A stretch of DNA of 64,000 nt from Rotaria socialis. Taxonomy: Eukaryota > Rotifera > Eurotatoria > Philodinida > Philodinidae. The translations under genes were made by a program, and so were the position numbers. This document shows positions 42,088 to 55,700 of the stretch, piece after piece (the first letter of the stretch is position 1; each line of letters begins with the position of its first letter). Location of the stretch: contig CAJNYU010003456.1 of NCBI GenBank assembly GCA_905331475.1, positions 89,303 to 153,302 on the forward strand, written 5' to 3'. Below the pieces are notes generated by a model. It searched no databases. It was given only the letters and a program-made list of their open reading frames with translations, and was not told the DNA's origin.

Positions 42088-44715
42088 AAAATCAAGAGAA
42101 GATATTTTCTTGTTGTCTGCAATGCCTTTCATTCTGAGTTGAAAAAAAACAGTAATGGAACACAATATAAGCTTGTTGCCCTTTCATCCTTTAAATGGTG
42201 CTTTATATTTGTACGAGGTGTCCTAAATATTTGTTACAGAAAAACAATGATGATTAGTTTTACTAAGTATTGAATCTCTTGTTAGAATAACTCTGAACAA
42301 GTTGAATTTGGTGTTGGAATTCATGTTTACATACGTATCCCTTTCGGACATAAATTTGAATTAAAAATAAATGTGGAAACTTCGGATTTCATCCGAAAGT
42401 TATGTGTACTGCAAAAAGTGCATGGGATGTATGAGTCATTCTAGAATGTCTGAACACCAAAATTATCATGAGAAACTAGGCAATTTGGTTTCTGGATGCA
42501 GTTTTTGTGCATTTTGAGACGTTTTTCAGGCGATGTTTCATCAGAAAGCTACGGTTTAGCTCAAAACTAATATCAGATTCGGAATCAGCGTTAAAAACTG
42601 AGTCGATTTATATATGTTGTGAATAATTCTGAGAAAGATTTATTTTTTGAAAAAAATTCCCTGTACTCCTCCTCAGGGATGGCCTGGTCAAAAATGACAA
42701 TTTTTTCGATAACCCAACCATTTCTTGAGGGATTCTTCTCATCTTCGAACTCGACCGAGATATTCATGAGATTGAACTGTGTGGAAAATTTCATAACGGT
42801 CTGACTCTCCTTTCGCAAGTTATCGTGCCTACGGCTGGACGGACGCACTGACCGATTCTAGAGTGTACTCACTTTTTGAGTACACAAAAAGATTATTTCA
42901 CTTGATAAATTAATACTTGCTATTTAATCTACTACTGAGTTGTCTTTCTGTTTATCGTATTAGTGCTTTTATTATGGATAAATAGCAATGAAATTATTAT
43001 CTATATCAAGTAAAGATTCAATAAATGAGCGGCGAAATCAATAGGAGGATGCAATCGCATCGTACCATCTGCGGCCATTTTCAATTCGCCATTGATTTAT
43101 TCTCATGAAAACTGGTGCTGTTTGCTTCCTGAGAATTCTCCTTTCGATGACAAGAAAGACTGGGACGTTGGCAGGATTGTCGTATCAAAGTATAAGCATT
43201 AGTAAGATGCTTTTAGAGCAATATGACATGTTTTTTTCCTGCGAACTTAGAAAACGTGTGTTGCAATCAAACAGTGAAGGCAACTATGCAGTGAGAAGAT
43301 TGCAAAACGTGATGTATTGCTTTATAGAACTGTTATGATACGACCGTGACTGTTAATTGAGTTTTTAGAGTTCAACTTTCCATTTCTCCGAGGTATACTC
43401 ACATTTGAAAAGACTATTAGAGCATTGGCAAGAAAATCAACAATATCGTATTTACAGAAGTTCTTTTGCCATTCATTTACATGAATGTAGAGGAGGATTT
43501 TTAGAAATCCTAGATCCATCGCTGGTATCTGTAATGTAGCCAAACAACACAGATACACAATAATACTAATAGCCATACAATTAATTCAATTCGTTAACGA
43601 TGGCGATGATTGATTGAAGATACAAGTCATTTTTTTTCTACCCGTTAAGTAAAAAGTTTGTTTATAATTTGAGTCTGCATTCAGCAATTGTTGCATGCAT
43701 CATTCTTTTTCTTCTTATGAAAAAGAATATATATTTTCCGTTTTTCTTTATAGTTAATTTCAATAGAATCACCTAGAATATCGTCATCATTATCAATCAT
43801 GCACCGTAAAATTCACAAGAGATAGAAATATTTTTGTCAGAAAAGAATATTGTTTACACTTTCTTAGGTTCCGATAGTTAGATAGAACTTTTCAAACTCA
43901 AACGATGCATATGCCAACCAAGAAAGAAAGTTCGTGTATATAAAAAACGATAGTTCAATGATAAACCGAGAAAGAAATAGTTTATGTAGTAGTGAATTCA
44001 TTTTCAAAAGTAGAAATTATTTTCGTTAAGCAGCATTAATAAGTCTGGATTAAAACCATTTCATATACTGCGTTATTCATCAGTAAGTTATATTAATCGA
44101 AATGCATCTTATCATAATTCATTATTCACATAAAAAGAAAGAAATGATTAAGAAAATATTCCTAATAATATCAACAGTTCAAGTTTGTAGACTTGTAATA
44201 TTTTTAAAATTACACCAAATAGATAGAACTTCAAGAAAAGCTACTTGGTCAGACAAGAGAATAATACTGAAAAATTTCATATGACTAAGTGACATTGTGT
44301 GAAAGATTAAAATTTACATAGAGATTCTATAAGAATTAAAAACTCTCGTTATTGCTGGTCTGTTAACGATTGATTGTAAAGACGAACAATGATGATACAG
44401 AACTTCAAGACTCTTAATATTTCCTTATGTGATAAAGACACAATGAGCAAAGTCCGAGAGAATAATTCATAGTCGTGGTTGAGAGTTGTTAACAAAAAAG
44501 ACACACAAACAAATTGTAGATCATTAAATCTGTTTGATTATGTGCAAGGTGAATTGAATGTTAATAATTCACTTGATGATGACTTCGATACTACAGAAAT
44601 AACATTAGAATATATTGGATTTGCAAGAGAAATATGCGATAAAGAATCATCTGAAGCATGTTCTGATAATTCTGTAAAAATAAAAATAGATCATTTTTTT
44701 GTTTTCAAAAAAATC
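42088..44715. other. Intergenic region between convergent genes
   Basis: No confident gene. 42600-42890 is less AT-rich than its surroundings and ends in a perfect hairpin at 42863-42885 (GTGTACTCA / TGAGTACAC); it may be a dispersed-repeat fragment. 43020-43090 is also relatively GC-rich but its frames are short. A plus-strand acidic open frame from 44479 lacks an ATG and runs antisense into the LHX gene. Confidence 0.45.
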
Positions 44716-46211
44716 TTATATACATGTAACTATATTTCTACCATCATCGGACGCGATATTATCAACGTCATGACTAGTATCGTCTTCATGTTGCATAGTT
44801 TGACATTTGTCAATTGTTCTTCGCTGTGTTTTTCGTTGATTTTTTACATAAGGACGCATTTCATTTTGTCGTTGTCTATTAGAATTTTTTTGTTTAGCAC
44901 GACGATTTTGAAACCTAAAAGAAAAATTAGAAAAAAAAATCTCTAAATCTTATCTTACCACACTTGTACAACACGCGTATCTAAACCAATTTCAGTTGCC
45001 AATGATTCTCGTAAAGTTCGTGCTGGCTTTGGGCTTGTATTATAAACTTGTTCAAGAACTTCAAGCTGTTTTTGTGTAATAGTTGTACGTGGTCTTTTAT
45101 TTGTATCACCAAGTTCTAAAGCCATTGTATTCATTAGAAGGGGAAAACACGAAAAATAATTCATCTATAGGTACCTTTCTGTGTTAATGCCTCATAATCA
45201 ATTTTACAAACAAGTTTTTGATCGTCAATTAAATAAAATTCATCGCCTGCTTTCAATTGTCGATGACAGATAAGACAAGAGAAACACCCTAAGTGATACA
45301 AATAATCATTTGCACGTTGTACTACATCACTTGGTGGAATACCATTTCCACACGCTGCACATTTCGTACCAAATTTTCTGTGAAAAAGATTATTTATTAA
45401 CAATTTCTAAGTGTCAGCGAAAAAAAAAATGGTTAAATTACTTGAAAAAATCTTCTTTACAATAAACATCTCGATGTCGAACATAACATTGATCAAGTAA
45501 TTTTACATGACATTCACAGCATTTTAAACATAATGAATGAAAATAATTTTCATTTACTTTAAAAATGAATTGATCACTTATTGGTAATGAACACACGAAG
45601 CAATCATAAACTGCTATTATTGTTGAGTCTTCGGATCCTAGAGAAAATGAAACAATAGAGAAAACTATCGTTTGATTATTTAAAAAAAAGAATCAGTCAT
45701 TCTTTAACTGCTAACTTATCTTTTTTAATTTTTAAAGCTGACCAATTGCCTTCTGGAACTGACTTAGAAACGTTTACAGCAAACAAAAAGAGTAACATTT
45801 GAAAAAAAAACGATTTCAGGGATATCACTAGGATGTTTAGCACTAGAACATGTTGGCCTAGTTTCGGATTGTACCGGTTCCACATCTGAGTAAGAAAGTC
45901 ACACTCTAAAAGTAGCAGCCAACATCGACTTCATTCTTGTACAGTTTTTGCTAAGATCGCCTAGGAGGCATCTCATTGAAATTAGAAGAAGCCAGATTAG
46001 GAATTTAAAAAATGTTTGTTCGATCGAGTTCAAAAGTACTGGATCTGACAGGATCTATTTGGGATTGTTCTACATTTTTTGCACTATTTAACTGTTAAAG
46101 GTAATTGAATTACATATAAAAAATTCGACAAGAAAATAATCTACCTGTAAAATTTCTCTTTTGCTGATAATTTTTTCCTTTAAGAATATTTTCCCCATTA
46201 TTATATGTCAT
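44716..46211 (-). CDS. LHX3/4: LIM-homeodomain transcription factor, LHX3/4 (Lim3) type
   Basis: Five exons (46145-46211, 45442-45637, 45175-45377, 44959-45115, 44716-44914) give 273 aa. LIM1 has every zinc ligand: CFVC, HSLC, CCEC, then C-KE-D. LIM2 is canonical ([18 protein letters not shown]), and [20 protein letters not shown] is diagnostic of LHX3/LHX4. The homeodomain [15 protein letters not shown]...[12 protein letters not shown]...[14 protein letters not shown] confirms the group, including the class-typical NTSPKPAR. Such factors specify motor neurons and interneurons, and in vertebrates the pituitary; here a neural role is inferred. The protein is short: a 23-aa leader and about 50 residues after the homeodomain, against about 400 aa in vertebrates. 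The exon-1 assignment rests on phase and splice sites only. Confidence 0.88.
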
Positions 46212-49200
46212 ATTGGTTGTTTTGAAAATCAATTTAGTTTGTTTCTAAAGCATGCAGTAAGTTTGTGTTATAACCAAGCTTAAGAATATCGTTTTGTTTG
46301 CAACATTTTTCTCGTAATCGTTCGTTGAAGAAGACATATGCTCACCAATGAAGAAGTTAATCGAGAAAGAAAATTAAACGGAAGAAAGGATTCATTCTTT
46401 TTTTCTTTTACTCGATGCGTTGAACATTCATGCTCAGTACCTCCTGCTTATAAACTGGTATCATTCTAAGCTATCCATCGAATCATGAAACTAAAAAAAA
46501 CAAAGAAACTAAAGAACATTGTTATCATGCAAGCGAGACAAAAGCTATTCAAAGAATTGATCAGCTCATGCTGAAATATTTTAAGCAATAAGATTTTGAG
46601 AAAGAATATCAACGGTACATATTCTACTGTTACACTAAGGATCAAAAATCGCTTCATGTTGATTTCCGTTGAAGATCATTATATTTTGTTATCTATGGAT
46701 TGTTGAAACTTCAGTCTGTGATATTAAAATCAGTTTTTAATGCAATGTGAAACAAGAGAAAATCTTTTTCTTTGTCAAATTTGGTCAGCAATGGAAACTC
46801 AATTGTTCTTTTCTAGTTACGACCAAAATTTAGAATAAAAAGAAAGACATTGAATGTAATGATTGTATAATTACGGTCAACCGAAATAATTAATGCATTT
46901 CTATTCTATTTTCTGATTTGATTCTTCGTAGAGTAATGATCAATAAGGTATTATTAGAGAAATTATTAGCAAGTAAGCAATATTCTTTCTCGCTCTTTTT
47001 TTCTTTCTTTCAACATTCAATATGCTAATTGCAATCTCTTGCTGAATCAACAAGTGTGGAACGCATGTGAACCCATGCAAGTCGATGAACATTCATGTCT
47101 TTTTTCCTCCATTGTTTCTACTTGCTTACTCTGCTATGATTCATGTCAGTTGCCTTTCTTTGAATCAAACAGGTACTATTAACAAAAAGACGAAATATAA
47201 GAAGATTCAGATGCCATCAAAAGTCTACTTAGGTAGAATATAAAATGAAGATGGATTATATCTTGTCCAAAAGGCATGCACTTTTATTAATCGGAGTGAA
47301 TCAACCAAAAAAAGGCGTATCTTTTCTTTGTGAGCAACATCGATTGAGATGAGTATGTGACAAGTTGGTCACACAGTGACATTCTTTATTTCTATATAAC
47401 ATATGGAGACCATTATTTTCTATCGATTTTTGTTTTGAAGCAAAAATTGAATATTTGTTTTTAATAAAAAAAATAAAATTATGTTGTTATCTATCGTGTT
47501 AAAATTGAATTGAGAAAAATAATATTGTCAGCTCTCTTGTGAGATTGTTTTGATTTAGTAAATTTCTACACAAAGACGAGTTTGAAAGCTAAAGAGTGCT
47601 TTGCTTTTCTTTCAAAAACAATTCTTGAGTAAAAATTGTGAAAAAATAAGTCAGTTGGAAAAACATCATGCATGCTGATAGGTAAAGTCGTGCTTCACAT
47701 TTAAATCTCATGAGAATTTCACTATACATTTTCTTATTCTATGAAATAAAGTCACAAACTCTTCGTACAATTAAAGAAGCCTCTCGGGAATATTGGAAAT
47801 AATATTTGACTAGTTTTCAGTTGTTTTGAGATAAATATATAAAAAAGAGTGAGATCAATGTTATTTTCGTACTTTAAAGTTTATAAAAATATCTCGAAGA
47901 ATTCTCAAAAGTATTTAACGAATAGGAGCAGATTCAGAGGTTGTGTGAACACAAATTGGCAGCGGTCCCTTGTTATGTGTGAGTCTACCCCGACAAGCCA
48001 TTTGCTCTAGTCAATAGTGGTGAGAAATCTGTGATTTATTTCAATATTGATTCATTTATAGACAAAAGAAAACTAAAAAAAGGATCTAAATTTAAAAGCA
48101 AATGTTGTACCAAACAATGTGCGATACTGATAAATGCGAACATATTTGATCAAAACATATAGTACTCAATATTTTGTTAGATTCACCGAATTCTTTCAAA
48201 AACAGATTTACTTCATTTTTACTTACATACTTCTGTTTAAACTGAATTCAATTATTTATCGAGCACCATATATGAGGAACTTTCATTTATCAATAGGTTA
48301 CTATTTTATATGAATCTCTCTTTAATAATACAAAATAAAAATGGAAATTTGTCTTCGTAGAATTTGTTTAGGTTTTACTATTTAATTTGATCATCTATGT
48401 TGGTTTATAATATTCTGTTTACCTTATTTATATGGTAGGTCATTTCAATTGGATGACTGGTTTAGCTATCAGTAATAAATTAGTAAGCACTCTCTCTCTC
48501 TCTCTCTTGTGTGCTAATATTCTTTAAAATTAGTAGCAAAATTTCGCAGTTTCAACTTGAACTTGTCAATCATCATCGTACAATTATTTAAAAAACTATA
48601 TTTTGTATAGCTTAATAGGAAGATAGATAATTATCAATGATTTGAACAATAGAGTTTATAAAAAAATTCAAACATAATAAACTTTGTCGATTTTCATAAG
48701 CAATATTTAATTGCAAACGATCAATAATTCAAGTATGATGCTGAGCTAAAACAATCGTACTTTGACGTATGTGGACACATCAGTGCTGAGCAATTCAGAC
48801 GTTTTTCAAGTCATAAGTCAATTCATATCAGACCTGACTGTCTCAATTCTGGTTCTGGGACACAGTAATTTATCAGAAAATGTATACAATAAATTATGAA
48901 ATAACATTCTATCATTATCATGTAAACTGAGTAATAGATATTTATATGATTTTTTTTTATAACATGCTGTTTCAATAGCATACATTTTGTATCAAGGAAA
49001 ATATGAATATTTCTCTAATACTTGATTAAAATCAAAAGATTTGATGATATTAGTTTTAAGTTAATAATAATGTTAATCGAAGATTTCTGATCTGGTTTTA
49101 TCCGACATGATTATTAAACATTCACTTGAAACTTGTTTAAACAAGAACGTATAAAAATGAAGAGAAGAAGCAAACTCAGTCATAATTTTCTCGCGTATAA

Positions 49201-51401
49201 TTAATAAACCGATTGTTTACTAAAAGTAGAATTCATAATATTCTACGGAAAATATTTTTATAAGTTCTATGCCTAAATGAAATTACTTTAAACGTAGACA
49301 AATTATATGTTCTAGCGCAATCAAACAAGACCAATCTATTTTTTTCAATTTGTAATAATGTTTCAAACGATATAATATTGATTTAAATCGCATTTGTTTG
49401 ATAGTATTCAAGAATAACATTGTAAATTTTATTGTGTCCTAATCAACTAAAGAGGATTTGCATTTTAGATATTTCCTATTTCAATAGTGAAAGATTTGAG
49501 GTAAAATTGCCAGAGATTAGAAACAAATCAATACAATAGTTATTGTAATCGTTGATTTATCACAGTGTACTTGACTTACTAAAATATAGACTGAAACAAA
49601 AAGAAATTTAATATGAACGAGACACAAATAGGTTAGAAGCAAAATGCAAAATCAAAATTAACGTATTGAATAAGAAGTCTTTATTCTGTAGAAATGTGAA
49701 AATTTTCTATGTGAATAGAAAATTCTTTATTACTCGGTCAGTTATGTAGCTATTGGCATATTAATGATGACGGTAACTATTGATTAGAGGCTACTTACGT
49801 ATGATTTTATCGGAAATCCTTTCGCGTTTTCTAATTAGAAATTTTGAAACATAATTTTATTCTAGGCGATTTAGAAAAAACTTCAACACTACAATGTTAT
49901 TATTATAAAAGGCCATATAAACTGATTTGAAACGTCGCTATGACTATTTAAATATCTTATAAATACATTTAGTAAACGGTGATTCTCTGTCGAGTTTGCT
50001 GTGAGTAATTTCGAAAATTAAAAAGTATTAAACTCTATGAATAATAATTTATGCAATTGATGAGACCGAGATTTATAATACTCATATACTGCACTCTCAC
50101 AATAATGCATTACTTATGAATTACAATCTAAAAAAATCAATGTCACTTTTTCTTCATGTTCAAGAAGAAATGGATAGAGTAGCTTTATTATTGTTCCAAA
50201 ACTTGACGAAACATCTGAAAGAATGAGAACTAGAATACGATTAATGTTGCATCATGAATAGAATACAATGTAGTCTTTCGTTGAACAAATTTCTTATCTA
50301 TATGCACTTCAGTAATGTCAAGCAAAACTCTCAACGATAGAGTAGATCATTAAGTAATCAACACTATCTTTGAATATTTCTTATCGAAAAAAAAACTATT
50401 CATTGAATATTTTCAATTAATAATATTTTATATTTCGATTACAATAAAATACAATAGGATCACATATCGATATGTAAATAGTATGCGTTCTATATTTTCT
50501 CAGACTTAATGATATTTTTGTATTGGATCAGCCAAGATAATCTAACTTCCATTGAAGCATTGTTAACGTCTATAACAATCCGAGAACTATGGAAAATTCG
50601 TACAGCTCATCAGCTTGGAACTAATGAAAGCATATTGCCTTTCTTTATCATTCTGCTCCTCTTTCGCATCATCATCATCATCATCAGAAAGCTATTTTGA
50701 CTTGAGGCAATTTGCTTTTCTTTTTTCTTATACTTTTATCGTATTGGAAAGAGAACAGAAAATACTCGAATATGTCTCTTATAGTTTTTCCTAGTAACAT
50801 TGTTCGATAGTTTTAATTCAGAGACTCAAAAGGAATCGATAGAAATCCTCTTATTTCTTTTTTCTTTGATTTCCTTTCATTCTTCTTATATTTTCAGCAA
50901 ATGACATTGGCGTCATTTCTCAGTAGACTTTTCTTTCTATTCTTTTTCATTTGTTCAATGACGGTAATAATCCATTGCTATTAATGTTACTACTATTATG
51001 CTCTTCATTACATAATGTAAAAAGGTGAATTCTATATTAAGAAAAGCAATGTTTCAATGAATTCCTTCGTAAGTCTTTTGATTAACCAATCTGCTTATTT
51101 TTGTTACTCGATGAGCATAGACGATATTTTACTTTTTTCTCTCTTTGATTCTGAATCGTTCATCATGCTAATTGTACAAGTTTAAACATATGTGTGAAAA
51201 AACTTCATTGCAATCGTTTATATAGAGATAACCCAGTTTTTATGAATATCAATAAGAAAATATTCATTCATAGTGTCACCAATAGTGATAGAAAACTACA
51301 AAGCAAGGATAGAAATTTAAAAAAGGCATCTTTCTTTTTATTTAGTTTAATCAATCCTTATCATTAATAAATATTAAAAATTTTTAACATTATGAAGCAC
51401 A
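46212..51401. other. 5.2-kb gene-poor region
   Basis: No gene recognised on either strand between the LHX3/4 start and the LRR gene, which diverge. The space is large for this compact genome and may hold regulatory DNA for the developmental gene; that is inference. A (CT)n run lies at about 48490-48507 and a short (ATC)n run near 50660-50690. Confidence 0.45.
48490..48507. repeat. CT microsatellite
   Basis: Simple (CT)n run in the gene-poor interval. Confidence 0.9.
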
Positions 51402-54189
51402 ATGTCATTGTTTTTTTCCTTGCGTAAATCAAGCCTATTTTTAACAATATTTATTCTTAATATGACTTATTATCCATCACATACTCATCCATTAAATAAA
51501 TCCTCATGTTCATCTTATTTATTTTCAACAAATATTGATATTGTTACCAACTATCAATATGTTCAACCATGTCCTGCATTATTACCTTGCCAGTGTTTAT
51601 GTGACATTGAAAACAAGAATTTATGGATCGATTGTTTTAATCGAAAAATAAAATCCTTGCCGATTCTTGGAACAATTCCAACAAATAATAGTATTATTGA
51701 ATGGAATATTGATTTATCATTTAATTTATTTGATAATCTAACTAATTCGAAATGGATACCTACTAATATGCATATAGGTCAATTAATTTTTTCAGGTTCA
51801 CTTTCTTATGATCTTGTTTTACAATTAAATTTAATTCATAGACATTTAATCGATACATTGCCTTATCAACAACATTTACCCATTATTAATGATGATAATC
51901 AACAAGATCGATTTTTCGATGATTATCACGACGATGATGATATTGAAGAAAAACATAAATACACACCTGATGAATCATATAATGAATATATGCGTCTTCT
52001 CAATGAATTAACATTGCGATTACGTGATGATACCGAACAAATAAAAATTTTTGCTTTATCACTTGCTGGTGAACCATCATCAGTTTCAATTCTTTATCTT
52101 GATCATAATTCTCTTGATAGTATACCTATTGAAGCTTTATATAATGCAACGAGTTTATATGAACTTTATTTATCATATAATAATATCAATAATTTACCAG
52201 CATATGCATTTGGTTTTTCTCATCGGCTAACACGAATCGATTTATCCTATAATCAAATATCGTCAATAGATATTTTAACATTTCAACGGCATCCGAATGC
52301 ATTTGCTGGCCCATTTCTTATTGATCATCTTGACTTATCACATAATGAAATAACAATTTTAGAGCCAAATATTTTTTCATATCTTGTTAATTTACGTTTT
52401 TTAAAATTAAAACACAATCGAATTTATTCATTATCAGCGCAACTATGGACTGGACTTTATCGATTAAAATATCTTGATCTATCACATAATTCTATAGGAA
52501 ATTTTACGAAAGCATTTTATAGTTCTTATCTTAATGAATTAAAATATTTAAAAATGACGTCGAATAATATTAATCTTGTAAATTCATGTGAATTTTTGTC
52601 ACTCCGAGCATTGAACAAACTTTATCTCAGTATGTATATTCCTTGAAAATTATTCATTGTGCGTGTAAAATTATGTATGAAACGAAAATTTACTACCGTA
52701 GGCCACATCAATTTGTCAGAACAATTATTTTTCTAAGATAACTCATTAGATGAGAGTAAATTTTCATCGTGTTACAAATATTGAGTAGAAGTAAATGGAA
52801 ATAAATCTTGTTGTTTTGTTATTTAGGATCTTACTGTAGACAAAAAGATAGTTAAGAAATTTTTAGTTCATATGAAACGTTAACAAATATTTTAAATCCA
52901 TATAATTAACTCATTCACTCGACGATACCATACTCTGAAATAATAAAAATATCCAATTATAATGTTCAACTCTAGCCTTGATTAACTTCTAATCCTATAG
53001 ATATGCCGACCTGATTTGAACAATTATTTGAGAGAACCATCTGTTGCTGTACTACCTAGAATTAACTAATTTCTCACTTCTTGCTTACGCATCCTATTAA
53101 GATTTGAATTAGTTTTTTTTATACGTTGAAGTTCTTTGGAAAATAATTTATAGAGGACTAAACAAATGAAATAGTTTAGCTTGAAAATAGTAAAACTCTC
53201 ATAATCTTTCATTGTTTTTGAAAATATGTCTTCCAACAGACGCATTGAAGGATTTTTCGCATTTATCAAACTCAGTATGTTCTATTGGCCTGAATTTTTC
53301 TATTCGTACAATAAAAAGTATTGCGATACTATGTATTCCTATTTTTAAGCATTACTTATTTATTATTGATTCTTGCCAGATTTTGTAAACAGAAAACGTG
53401 GATATTTATGCTTGTTCTATAGATTCTGGTCTTTTTTATTCAAATAGAAACCAATATCGAGTGCATGAAAGATATGAGTACTCTCAAAGATTCTAAACAA
53501 ACGTTGATGCGACTGATTGAAATGTGGCGGTTTAGAATATTTTCTGATTAGTCTTTCTTCGAAGATCTTAACAGGGTGACAGACGACTGTCTCTTTTAAG
53601 TTATCGAATAAAAACTTAACATAATTGTGAATGTTTTACTGTTTATTTAGGTGGAAATAATCTGTCAAGTGTTGATACATGTGCTTTTTATGGTCTTTCT
53701 CATAAAATAGCTCATTCGCCAGTGCATATCTATTTACATTCAAATCATTTTGAGACTCTTGATCCATGCACATTTATAAATTTTACACATTCAACAATTC
53801 ACGTTGAAAATAATCCACTAATATGTAATTGTTCATTTAATTATTTATTACATGCTCGTAAATCACTAGTCTATACTGGTCAAGAATGCCGTGGTGGCTT
53901 CGCCTATAAACCACAAACAAAATTAACTTCGCCTGCCATCCATAAAATCCACAAAGCAAAAGGAAACAAAATTGTAAATAATTCAATAACATGTCGAAAT
54001 ACATTTCGATATTATAATAATTTATGTTGGAAACTTGATTGTCCGCGTATATGTTCAACAAATGAACGTTTTATAATACAAATAACAACAATAGCAACAC
54101 CAAGTAAAACAATATCGAAATTTCAAAAAGCATATTTTTTAATTTTCTTTATTTTATTATATACGATATTTGAAGAGAAAATATATTAG
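51402..54189 (+). CDS. Leucine-rich-repeat cell-surface protein
   Basis: Exons 51402-52629 and 53651-54189, spliced A/GT (Ser) across a 1.0-kb intron, give 588 aa. A hydrophobic start (SLFLTIFILNMTYY) looks like a signal peptide. A cysteine cluster CPALLPCQCLC resembles an LRR N-cap. LRRs follow: VSILYLDHNSLDSIP, SLYELYLSYNNINNLP, LTRIDLSYNQISSID, IDHLDLSHNEITILE, LRFLKLKHNRIYSLS, LKYLDLSHNSIGNF and, across the junction, LNKLYLSGNNLSSVD. A C-cap (NPLICNCSFNYLL...GQECRGGF) precedes a terminal hydrophobic run, AYFLIFFILLYTIF, so it is a membrane-anchored ectodomain with almost no cytoplasmic tail. An acidic Asp-rich insert lies before the main repeats. Ligand unknown. Confidence 0.82.
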
Positions 54190-54950
54190 TTTTGTCCGAT
54201 TGTGAAAATTATTAAAAAAATAAATATATTTCAATAGTCAGTATTTGTTTGGCTTCACATTGCGGATAATATTTTTCATGGTAGAAAAAAAAATTCAACT
54301 TACTTAAAATTTGAATTAACAATATCGATGGATAGGATAACTACATCTTATTTCTATAGGGATTCTTAAAAGTAATTACATGATACCATCTGTAGTGATC
54401 TTTAAACACAATAAGGAACGTAAGAGAAATGATTCCACGAACAGAGAAGATTCTTTCGATGGATTTGAGCTTTACAATTTTGATAATAAACAAAGAAGCA
54501 GTACAAAAATTGGCTAGATTGTTCAAAAATTCTTTATATCCACTATGTAAAATATATAGAATTCTGCTATTGACAAATATTGATTTTTTACACCGGCAAC
54601 AATATAACTCTAATAATGAAAAGAAAAAAATCTATTAACGAAAAAAGCTGAACAAACATGGAATCTTTGGAACGATATAAGTAAATAGAAGAAAAACATA
54701 TTCTCGATTACTTTGTCGGTCCTTCCTGAATTCATCGTATGACTGTTACTTATTTGCCTTTTTTTTCTCGCGATATTTCCCAGGTGAGTTTTTCTTTTGT
54801 TCTATTTTGATGAAAGTATAGAATAAATGAGAAGAAAAAGAGTTTGAAATTAATTCTAATATACTTTTTTTGCTTGTCTATTAAAAAATATTTTCTTTCC
54901 AAACAAAAAACCAAGCGAGTAGAGTATATTGTTACCATTAAAAATAAACG
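54190..54950. other. Spacer, nothing recognised
   Basis: AT-rich interval between two plus-strand genes. It should include the promoter of the Sel1-repeat gene. Confidence 0.5.
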
Positions 54951-55627
54951 ATGGCAACTGCTGAAGAAGAAATACGTCGACGTCTTCTTGATGTTACACC
55001 AGAACCTAATGAATCCTTGCCATTTAATGGTCGTGTTCGATTAGCTCGTCGCAAGAAACCTGATCCATGGTTTATTAAAGCAGCTGAAGTAATCAATTCA
55101 TTTATTTGGTTTTATTTTTATTCTCTTTAACGTTATAGGGTTTTCTACTTTGTCTTGCAGTTGGATTGCTTTATGCAACATACTATCATTTTGAAAATGT
55201 TCATTTACATGTCAATCGTTTTTATGCAAATTTAGGATACAAAGAGGCACAACATAACCTTGGACATAGTTATATGCATGGTAAAAATTAAATCAATTGC
55301 TTTTTATTTTTCACGCTAAGCTATTTTTATGAAGGTATTGGTGCTGAACAACATGCAGAAACAGCTATATACTGGCTTAAACAAGCATCTGATCAAGGAC
55401 ATGCGAAAGCTCAATACAATTTAGCTATTTCTCATTTGCGAGGATTCAATGCGGGCCTTCAGCCAGGGTACTATGTCATAGAAATTGAAATAAAATTTCA
55501 TAATTATATTTTTCTTTAAATATATAGTGAAGCACGTAAATTAATCGAACAAGCAGCTCAAGCTGGTATTACTGAAGCTCAAAAAACATTGGAAACCATT
55601 TGTGCCCAAGGTGGTTGCGACCTTTGA
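54951..55627 (+). CDS. Small Sel1-repeat protein with one membrane segment
   Basis: Four exons (54951-55088, 55139-55280, 55335-55467, 55528-55627) with introns of 50-60 bp give 170 aa. Residues 1-46 are charged and presumably cytosolic or matrix-facing. Residues 47-62 (GFLLCLAVGLLYATYY) form one membrane segment. Then come TPR-like Sel1 repeats: YANLGYKEAQHNLGHSYMHG, AIYWLKQASDQGHAKAQYNL and ARKLIEQAAQAGITEAQKTL. Sel1 repeats are protein-interaction scaffolds, often linked to ER or mitochondrial quality control. I recognise no specific orthologue. The stop codon is only 73 bp from the UTP3 stop, the two genes facing tail to tail. Confidence 0.75.
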
Positions 55628-55700
55628 AATAGATTTCTTCAACTCTGTTTTTTTTTATTTTTGAAAAACAAATAAACACAAAAACAAGAAACAATCATGT

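Noticed and set aside
42863-42885. Helitron 3' hairpin
   Set aside because: No CTRR-T terminus follows within the expected short distance.
44479-44946. Plus-strand acidic ORF antisense to the LHX3/4 last exon
   Set aside because: It opens with TTG, has no upstream Met, no clear splice partners, and overlaps a firm exon on the other strand. Its first 220 bp do look somewhat coding, so it is not fully excluded.
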